A stretch of DNA of 64,000 nt from Amyelois transitella (lineage: Eukaryota; Arthropoda; Insecta; Lepidoptera; Pyralidae): contig NC_083514.1 of the NCBI RefSeq assembly GCF_032362555.1, positions 2,775,001 to 2,839,000 on the forward strand, written 5' to 3'. The translations under genes and the position numbers were made by a program. Below, piece after piece: positions 58,201 through 64,000 of this stretch. Below the pieces are notes generated by a model that did no database searches, was not told where the DNA came from, and saw only the letters and a program-made list of their open reading frames with translations. Positions within the stretch are counted from its first letter, which is position 1, and the number at the start of each line of letters is the position of its first letter.

Positions 58201-61200
58201 ATTCGCGGCATTGAGAACTAACTTGCTGATGCAAAGTGCAATATCAAGATAAGCTGTATTTCAAATTTTAATGCATTCTATACATACTAAATCTCTAGAA
58301 AGGTGTTATGTACACTCATATCAATCTGCCTAAAATTACTGCATATTCCCCTCTATAACCCCGTCGTAAATTTTCATGCAGGATCACTTAATAAGCGGTT
58401 GACTGTGCACTAAAATAATTTTTATACTGGAAAAGGACAGTTCCCGTGGGTTTTCGATAAACGACAATGCACACGAGTGAAGCCGCAAGCAAAAGGTTGT
58501 AAATAATAGAAAGCTAACATTGTGACTCATCTTACGACGATTATTGCGTTGCCCAAAAAGGGTTTTTGGATAATGTCCCCAGTTTTTCTTTTCCAAACCC
58601 AAGGAGTCTTGCGGTTTGATACTAATTGTTTTGATAATTATCTTCGTAAATTTATTATCTGTAGACATAGAATGAAGAGATAGAATATAATAGAATGCAT
58701 AAAACTACACATCAAACCATACAAAAAACAAACACTATTACATAGGTACCTTATCCACGGCAAACATTAGTATTTCATTAGTAGAATTGTTGTCATAACG
58801 AACTACGAAGTAGTTAGTAATATCTAATCACAATTTATCAAAGTTGTATCCGCCATACATATTAGTTTGGTCGCCTGCTGCAAATCCGATTTCTTATCTA
58901 GATAAGATATAGTCTGGCGCAGGGCGTTTTAGCTGAATAATTCGAGTAAAATAATATGTATCTTTCAAGTAAGATGAAATTAAGTTAAGTAATAAAGTTC
59001 AACTTCATAAGATTTCGAAAGCTCTATTTTGGAAACTGGTCGTTATTGAAAAATTCTTTGGGTACGCACCCGCTACTTGTGATAAGTGTTTTCAGACAAC
59101 AACTTTAGGGGTAATACAAGGTGCTGTATTTTTAAGGAGTAAATGATTGTTATCATATAAATTTTATAACCAAACAATTATATAATTCGCTTGTTTTGTT
59201 TCTAATTGGAGTAGGCAGATTCTATGATCCGTATTGATTCCTCAATGTTCAATCGGTGCGTGCTCTTTATATATTCCTTCTAAAAAGCATTAGAGACTCT
59301 TTCATCAATCTGGCTAGGTAAAATAAATGCGTTACGTAAAAGATATCAAGGAGGTACAGGTTCAAATCCAACCGTGATCATGACACTTTTCTGAGACTGT
59401 TTATTAGCTTAGCATTTAGCCAACGCTCTAACGGCGAAGAAAAACATTGTCAGGAAATCTGAAAATTCAGGCAACTGGATGTTGGAACCATGATCCATTA
59501 TGAATTTTTAGGCTCCCGGTTAGAATGGAATCGCTTTGTTAAAAACCCGACTTGGGTATTTAGGATCATGGTCAAAAATTGAACCTTTGTCTTCTGTCTA
59601 GAGAGGTGAAAATGTAATCGGTACAAATGCCCGAGTTCTAGTGATGTCGACCGATTTTCGACTTATTATCGATTCTAAGAATTCTAAGTATTTTTATAAC
59701 GTGAAAACGTTTTTTTTTTGTTTCAGTGAACCGTACATTCCCCAAAACCTCACTGGGCTGTCCATGGCGCTAACCAGAGGTAAAACAACGCCCCTGGATG
59801 TAGTTCGAATAGAGACGAAGACGAAAGTAAGTATTTTCTTATAACTTTTGCGGATTTTTTGAATACTGTTGAAAAAGTCGTGTTTGACAGTATCCTGTTG
59901 TAATTGTATAGGTTACTTGAATAAAATTACTAAATAAATTTGAAGTTCGTGTGGGTTTCTTCGCAAAAGTGTAATTTGGAAACCATCGAATTGTTCAAAG
60001 AGATGGAATAACGATTTAATATAAAAATTTGGGTACATCCTGACCGCGTTGTTTTCAAAACTTAAATATACATAAACATATATTTGCGGAAAATTACGCG
60101 AAATTATCATTAATACAATTACCCTATGATAATTGGGTTCTAATTTAATTATGACTTGACCTACTATCTGTACGTACCTTTTTGGCTAGTTAGCGTAGTT
60201 TAACACTTTGTGTTGGATTTGACCCAATTTGTTCAAATACTTGCAGGATCTAAGGTTTTATTGCATACAAGCTGTGCCCGCAACTTTGTCCGCGTGGAAT
60301 AGTTATTTTGGGCATTCAAGGATGAATTTTCCCCGTTTTTTATTCACATTTTCCATTATTTCTATGCTCCTTATAGTTGCAGCGTGATGTTATATATCCT
60401 AATGTCTTCTTCGATAAATTGTCTATTCAACGCAAAAAAAATTTTTCAATTCGAACCAGTATTTCCTGAGATAGCGCGTTTAAACAAACAAACAAACTCT
60501 TCAGCTTTATAATATTACTATAGATTGAACAGTCTCTAGTATGTTTAACGAATATGTCACCATATTGAAAATAAATACCCAGTGTTATCCAGCTGCTATG
60601 ACAAATCGATGGTCAATACTTTTATTATCTGCCCATCCGGAGGCGTAAGAAACGACGTGAAACGGGATAGCAATAGTTTTACTATATATATATGAAAACT
60701 GCATCGCGCGCGATATGCTACGGGGGCAGAATATTACAAAATGAAGACTGTTGTGCTTTCTCGATTCCTGCTGGCTGCAGCAGAAAAAACCTCATGGAGG
60801 AAACAACACAGAAAATAAAATTAATAATATTTGTTCTTGACGTAGCAACCAAAATTACATCATAAGCGGCCATGCACTGCGGCTAGCTATGCCTAATAGC
60901 TGGGGACGTTTAGGTAAATTATAATATATATTTTTTTTACTTGAAATTAAAAGAGACTTTTGTTCAGTAACTTTTCCGGACGCCTGTATAATGCGACTTT
61001 GGGTGAATCATTGTAAGCACTAGCAAATCTCGCGGTAAACAAACGTTGACTCATTGACGGTTAGGCGAGTTTTATAACAAAGTGGTATTTTATTGCAACT
61101 ATTATTTCTATAATGTATTTGTATTTAATACTGAGTAGGTAATAATAATTAAAGACTTGTCCTAAGAACTCCAAGGTCGACGAGATTCAACTGCATTAAT

Positions 61201-64000
61201 TTCCCGGTAGCGAAGTATACAAGTTATTTATAAAAACCATTTTTCCGGATAATTGGAAGGTTGATTTACACTTTTTACACTGACAAAGATATCGTTAGAT
61301 TGGAATCTGACTTGCGATACACAAACTACTTCTAGTAGTTCGTGGAAATTACAATAATTATGTGATAAGTATAATACATATTAGTAATACGTATAAAAAG
61401 TGGGTAAAACATATCCCACTATTAACAGGCCATGAGTCATAGCCAAAGGCTGTCTTATCATTAAGTTATACAATAGAACTGTTAGTTAATGTAACCGCAT
61501 AAATTTTACTTTTGTTTATATTATTAGTAATTTTAATTAATTATAATATATCCATACGCAAAATACAAATTTTAAAAAACTAAACTAAACGATGTCTGTA
61601 TTTGAAAGATATTGTCAAAAAATGAATATGGGGAATCTATAGTACAAGACCAACAGATGCCAAAAATATGATTTTTAGAATTTCTGTTTGTCTGTATGTT
61701 TATTCTCGCAAAACGCGAAAACTATTGCTCCGATTAAAATTTCGAAATCCACAGGGATATATTTAATCCGGAGCATTTATATGGCACCTTGTCAATTTAT
61801 GATAAGCTGCGGTTGCTGACCACGACGATTCGAAAGTGTTTACGTAAAGTTAGCCACTCCAGTACTGGCGCAGTCGTAATATTGCCTGTCACTCATATTA
61901 TTATTATGTACCTACCTCTTTAAGATGTGGAATGGATATACCCTGACAACTATAATGTACTCTAAACTTTATAATGGAAAGGTCAAAATGAGCCTCTATT
62001 GATTTTTGCAATTCTGGCGTTGTCTTGTCAAAGTTTTTCCACTTCCAATTCGAAAGCCAATATTAGTAAATATAGGACAACTAATATTATAAATGCGCAT
62101 GAAGTTTGTTTGTTTGTTGCCTTTTTAAGCGATATCTTCGGAACTGAATTTCTTTGCGTAAATAAAATTTAACGTCTGGAGTAGGACGGAGTACTTTGCA
62201 TTCCGGTAAAAACTATAGATTTGCGACCGAATCCTGTATTCTTTGCTGGTGGTGCTCAATTCGCGTGGGTTAAGCTGCGGGTAAAAGCTAGACATTTATA
62301 ATAAAAAAATAATCCAATGATTTAATTCACAATACAAACCGGAAATGTAGAAAATATTTTTTTTTTTCGCAAAATTTCACACCATACACAGGACGCTCGG
62401 GGGAGCGCTTCAAACAAATAGGCACCCAAAATCTGCTGTAATCATAAAAAGAATAATCCAGCGCACTTGTATTATTCACGACATTGGAATACCCTCATGA
62501 AAGATTCAGATACCTCGTCGCTTCTCCCCAGATTAGAAATACAATTATTAGTAGCCCAGCCGTGTGAACTCCATTATTGGACTTGCTTGTCTCACCTTCT
62601 CTCTTGTGCTTCTGTGCCTAGGATTTCAGCAACTTTTTAATATAATTTAAACGCATTAACGGCTAAGTCTGGTTCCAAATTGGATCTCATAAAGTTTTGT
62701 CATCAACATCGCTTCCTATGTTATTTAAGTTTACGAGACCCGAAACGCGGCTACATTGCTAATTACGATTAAATTTATAAATTATCGCAAACCGAAGTAT
62801 AACAATTATAATTATATTTAATTGAGATACTGACGAACCAGTTGATAAACTAACATTCAATGTAAAGTAGGTATGTACACGACCGATTTGTGTATTACGC
62901 AGTGCAATTGAGTTCGTCCGCCAATAAACCGCGAGCCCTCTAGCAACTCTAATGGCCTTATTTACTAGACGTTACATTGATATAACCTTATTATCCCTAT
63001 CATAATGTCAAGGTCACAAGTGCAGCACTAATTAACTTGTACTTACGTTATATTAAAGAGACATGAATTACTTATATAGGTACTTTGGCAGCAAATGCAT
63101 TGTTCATTCCTTATGTATATTTGAAGTTGAATGCTTATGTGATGCCTGCACCGGATATGATAGTCAATTAGTAAGGGATGTTACAGATTACTACTGACTA
63201 ACCCAATCCAGGATCATAGTCAAAGCTGCACCGAGCGCCTCTCAAGAAAGGCGAGGATCTAACCGGGACTTTCGCTACGAAAGGAAGAGAAAGAAGAAGA
63301 CAAAGGGATGTTACTGACAATCTGTCTCTATTTCCAGATTATGTTCTCTTTTCTCTCTGTCGGCTGGGGACTGCTTTCGGACATCGACATTGAAAGTGAA
63401 CGGTTACGAGCAATCGGCGGCCAGAGATTCGCCGTTTGGGCACTGGCGAGGATACTAGGCCTGAGGAAGTACAAAGGAGTCGTTAGTTACGCGAGGATCA
63501 AGGACCTGAGTAATCTTCCCAAGCCCAAACAGCCGCTCACTCTCAGCCACAGCGTGAGTCAGGACGGCGCGTTAGATTCCCCCGATGCGGAAGCGTTTAT
63601 AGATTGCGATGAACGTTCATCCGACATGTTCTCCAGCGCCCTGAACGGTAAACATCAACGGGTCGACTCGTGGTATTCGGTCAATTCTCGAAGGAGCGCA
63701 TTCTTCAGCACCAGAGGTTCGGAATACCACAGCGTGACGAGCGAGAACTCCGAGATGCGGTCGCCGGTGCACGTGTGCATGCACGGCCCCGCCTCACATC
63801 TTCCCTCGCTCATGTCTCAGCTGCCGTCGCACTGGACACAAGAGGAAGGAGAGTTTATCATGGTGCACGTTTCGTATCAATCCTATATCGGCGAGGACTT
63901 TCTGTTCGCGCCGCGCTCCCAGCTGTCAGACGGCATCATGTGGATGCTGATCATCAAAGCAGGAGTGTCAAGATCACAACTCCTGTCGTTCCTTGTCAAC
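47211..64000 (+). CDS. Sphk: Sphingosine kinase, N-terminal and central part (runs off the window)
   Basis: Three exons join in phase: 47211-48085, 59727-59826 and 63338 to the window end. They give the first 546 residues, and the C-terminus lies beyond. A regulatory N-terminal region of about 180 residues precedes the diacylglycerol-kinase-like catalytic fold. ATP-binding motifs are LNPKSGPGKG (187-196), VAVGGDGVLFEVLNGM (242-257) and LPCGSGNGLA (275-284). Exon 3 carries the sphingosine-kinase block SFLSVGWGLLSDIDIESERL, a Ser-rich insert, and EDFLFAPRSQLSDGIMW. The enzyme phosphorylates sphingosine to sphingosine-1-phosphate, usually in the cytosol or at membranes. Intron 1 is 11.6 kb and hosts the Mag-type retrotransposon and several SINEs. 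The ATG was chosen as the first in-frame one, and a short upstream frame overlaps it. Confidence 0.94.
48086..49150 (+). other. Sphingosine kinase intron 1, first part
   Basis: AT-rich intron. I see no coding frame or recognisable repeat in this stretch. Confidence 0.5.
49160..49268 (+). repeat. 3' part of the tRNA-derived SINE with 29-A tail
   Basis: ATAGTATCGTTGAGTTAGTA through TCAGTGTAATTTG matches the body of the SINE at 5899-6150. It ends in an uninterrupted run of 29 A (49240-49268), a mark of recent retroposition. The tRNA head is missing. Confidence 0.8.
49268..49317. repeat. Perfect 22-bp hairpin directly after the A tail
   Basis: Arms 49268-49289 and 49296-49317 are exact reverse complements around a 6-nt loop (TGTTGC). 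The hairpin abuts the SINE tail, so it may be the insertion flank or a fold-back synthesis product. Confidence 0.85.
49673..49965 (-). repeat. Old TATG-family SINE and a partial second copy
   Basis: Minus-strand blocks TGTATCCCTTACAGGGTAGA, GACAGATTGCTAGCCCC and AAGTTTATAAGCC follow the SINE order. A second CTTAGTCGATTTCTACGACA piece at about 49936-49955 indicates another fragment. The pair is antisense to sphingosine kinase. Confidence 0.55.
50526..51003 (+). repeat. TATG-tailed SINE interrupted by a LINE fragment
   Basis: The SINE head (50526-50580) and body (50791-51003) are continuous except for a 210-bp insert. The head has GTGCCGTGTGGTTCCCGGCA and the tail TATGTATGTATG. The repeated CTCTT at 50576-50580 and 50791-50795 is the target duplication of the insert. 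Confidence 0.85.
50581..50790 (-). mobile_element. LINE 3' end nested in the SINE
   Basis: On the minus strand the insert encodes the end of a reverse-transcriptase polyprotein (LYNKLPNELR, then FKKKLKLYIATST and a stop at 50680-50678). An AT-rich 3' UTR with AATAAA (50599-50594) follows. The LPN...F-K-K-L pattern is typical of Jockey- or CR1-like LINEs. It is 5'-truncated, as LINE copies usually are. Confidence 0.75.
51535..51690 (+). repeat. TATG-family SINE, partial copy
   Basis: It carries GTAAAAGGCGACTAAGGGAT, ACAACCTGTCACTATTTGAA and CTACCCCGCAGGGGATGTAG blocks with internal deletions and a lost tail. It is in sense orientation in sphingosine kinase intron 1. Confidence 0.65.
51691..52606 (+). 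other. Sphingosine kinase intron 1, before the Mag-type element
   Basis: AT-rich intron with short open frames only. Nothing is recognised here. Confidence 0.45.
52607..52695 (+). repeat. 5' LTR of the Mag-type element (89 bp)
   Basis: Starts TGTTGTGATT and ends TTACGACA. It holds AATAAA at 52651-52656. It is identical to the 3' LTR. Confidence 0.93.
52696..52713 (+). other. Primer binding site, probably tRNA-Leu
   Basis: TGGTGTCAGG directly follows the LTR and is complementary to the 3' end ...CCTGACACCA of animal tRNA-Leu. The match is about 10 nt by eye from general knowledge of tRNA ends. Confidence 0.65.
52803..56852 (+). CDS. Gag-Pol polyprotein of the Mag-type retrotransposon
   Basis: The 1349-residue frame starts 107 bp after the LTR. 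Gag fills about residues 1-290, with a low-complexity Ala/Gly/Arg region and a CCHC zinc knuckle (CFWCSERGHFKSAC, near 268). An aspartic protease motif DTGS is near 338. The reverse transcriptase has KLDARSGF and the catalytic FVDDV near 605. The RNase H begins near 750 (SVDASSRALGAV, then ETDHKPL). The integrase has its HHCC zinc finger near 970-1010 and D, D and E in GSDIF, TDNGPAY and GRSEKAVH near 1036, 1088 and 1125. All key residues are present and there is no stop or frameshift. It makes capsid and the enzymes for copying and inserting the element. Gag and Pol are in one frame, so no frameshifting is needed. Confidence 0.95.
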   Translation: MEHARPPSELCLEGGPANRADAWRKWYKQFLVFLKASGVYKEPTDVQASLLINLIGSEGYDVYTTFKFEKETDRENFDKLVSKFNEHFGTKQNTTMARFKFFTRNQENGESVDEYVTALKILSQHCEFEHLEEGLIRDRVVCGVTDGKIRDRLLRAEDLTLARAVKICQASEMSTEEKRQIEGTKAVTDGGASSAAVDVVYGGAGGPSRAARGGWGRPRPRGQLRAAGARGAATAGGRRGAASRSACRACMKDQCDGDYKCAARNAQCFWCSERGHFKSACPKLKSRVYQIEEELSTDDSDLYYVSTVDNFGDGMDSHKWYETLFLYGSDLKERFKLDTGSDLNVMSLKTYCKLGLNLSELTSDNTRALSFCGNFIPIVGSCYINWFYKNKVYKLRFIISEHDCQNVLGKFSCEQLGLIKRLYSIDINQYDDIFKGLGKLPGKYKIVTIPGAQPSVCPVRKIPVGVRDKLRIELDRMENLGVIRRVTHPTPWVNAIVVAAKKDGSIRVCLDPRPLNRAVRRAHYPLPTLTDIATKLEGARYFSKLDARSGFWMVQLDDDSADLCTFGTPYGRYQYLRLPYGINCASEVFHQKIRQILEGLEGVDSFVDDVIVWGSSISEHDERLKLLLNRARDAGIKFNKEKCEFCVQTVTYLGHTFSSKGMQIDESKLKAIRDMPNPQDRSSLERFLGMVNYLSKFIPHYSEIAAPLRILLKKDSVWNWDEVHEATVRRLKESVCAAPVLALYSAREPVLLSVDASSRALGAVLMQGGRPVEYASSTLTDTQCRYAQIEKELLAIVFALERFHQYVCGRKDVTVETDHKPLETLFHKALDSVPARLQRMMLRIQGYDFKVTYKPGKYMFVADTLSRAPLPEQLQQKVSDEISEQSCFLIENVRFSDSKLSMIKEHTMKDEECQLIIRYIKNGWPNYKYEVDERVKEQWSYKESFEYVDGIIFKDNLVYIPFKLRYEMVKRVHDGHMGIDRCKRHARDVMFWPGMSRDIESAVRRCATCAERVARPAREPLLPHPIPSLPWAKIGSDIFQNGNKYFLILVDYFSNYIEVCPLLNITSKTVITAMKDQFARHGIPQELITDNGPAYASKEFATFSKQWGFKHVTSSPKYPVSNGRSEKAVHIVKNMLTKSLSSGSDFYLGLLNLRTTPRDGISSPSQLLMGRRLNSRLPSHDCKLQPSRDNRDDYKAITSKQARDKQHYDKRARALPELRAGQRVVMVDAGDRKHARVQARAPQPRSYFVIDSTGKRYRRNRRHLINVEAALSSPSQYTPEEQEHYEEEDWSMAESEDNADDPTFVLTSGDGSRLSEDSRGDILKGRLDRARRPAAEAARTIIAKLNREK
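57317..57405 (+). repeat. 3' LTR of the Mag-type element (89 bp)
   Basis: Identical by eye to the 5' LTR and preceded by the polypurine tract GAGGGAAAGA. AATAAA at 57361-57366 would serve as its poly(A) signal. Confidence 0.93.
57406..59726 (+). other. Sphingosine kinase intron 1, distal part
   Basis: Mostly featureless AT-rich intron. A decayed tRNA-SINE-like piece is at about 59311-59400, with a perfect B box GGTTCAAATCC at 59359-59369 and a TGGCTAGGTAAA-like A box about 48 nt upstream. Confidence 0.4.
59827..63337 (+). other. Sphingosine kinase intron 2 with dispersed repeats
   Basis: Three repeat segments stand out. At 60260-60535 an AT-rich element shares its end with 29279-29425. At 62089-62300 an ATTATAAATGCGCATGAAGT-headed piece ends GCGGGTAAAAGCTAGA. 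At 63195-63300 there is a copy of the 6195-6370 family. The rest shows no coding region I can support. Confidence 0.45.

Noticed and set aside
1-64000. CRISPR arrays, operons, ribosome binding sites or riboswitches
   Set aside because: The window is spliced eukaryotic DNA; the tandem repeats seen are microsatellites and SINE tails.

Overview
This window is nuclear DNA of an insect, almost certainly a moth or butterfly. It is AT-rich with GC-rich coding exons, and every host gene is split by GT-AG introns. It is littered with short retroposons that end in TATG repeats, a type I associate with Lepidoptera, and it holds a Mag-type Ty3/Gypsy element. I cannot name the species.

Seven host genes can be assembled exon by exon with consistent splice phases. 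In order they are: a 15-hydroxyprostaglandin-dehydrogenase-like short-chain dehydrogenase (+, 1118-7380); trailer hitch/LSM14 (-, 11181-16686); barren/CAP-H, condensin subunit 2 (+, 17945-24243); Tudor with nine extended Tudor domains (-, 25579-41795); JTB (+, 43726-45095); Dnmt2/TRDMT1 (-, 45466-46819); and sphingosine kinase (+, 47211 to beyond the window end). The strands alternate without exception, giving three convergent pairs (dehydrogenase/tral, barren/tudor, JTB/Dnmt2) and three divergent pairs (tral/barren, tudor/JTB, Dnmt2/sphingosine kinase). Dnmt2 and sphingosine kinase start only 391 bp apart, and JTB and Dnmt2 probably overlap at their 3' ends.

The introns are a record of transposition. 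They hold a frameshifted Tigger/pogo-type DNA transposon (34023-36133) in a tudor intron and a Mag-type LTR retrotransposon (52607-57405) in sphingosine kinase intron 1. The Mag element looks intact, with identical 89-bp LTRs, a 5-bp target duplication and one 1349-codon gag-pol frame. There are also about a dozen copies of a SINE ending in TATG repeats, a tRNA-derived SINE, LINE 3' ends, a foldback element with arms of about 211 bp, and several short perfect hairpins.

The strongest unexplained pattern is where the TATG-tailed elements sit. In tral, barren and the dehydrogenase gene, the 3' end of a sense-oriented element lies 19 nt upstream of a splice acceptor. In tral two different elements appear to have used the same point. 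In tudor a sense SINE sits just after the donor hexamer. Other notable points are the loss of the catalytic lysine in the dehydrogenase (YxxxN), a phase-compatible candidate Tudor exon (32968-33123), and a PCNA-binding-like motif at the C-terminus of the Tigger transposase.

Functionally, tral (translational control in RNP granules) and tudor (germ granule scaffold that binds methylated arginines) are both germline RNP genes. Barren serves chromosome condensation, Dnmt2 methylates tRNA, JTB is a small membrane protein, and sphingosine kinase makes sphingosine-1-phosphate. I see no operon-like logic beyond shared divergent promoters.
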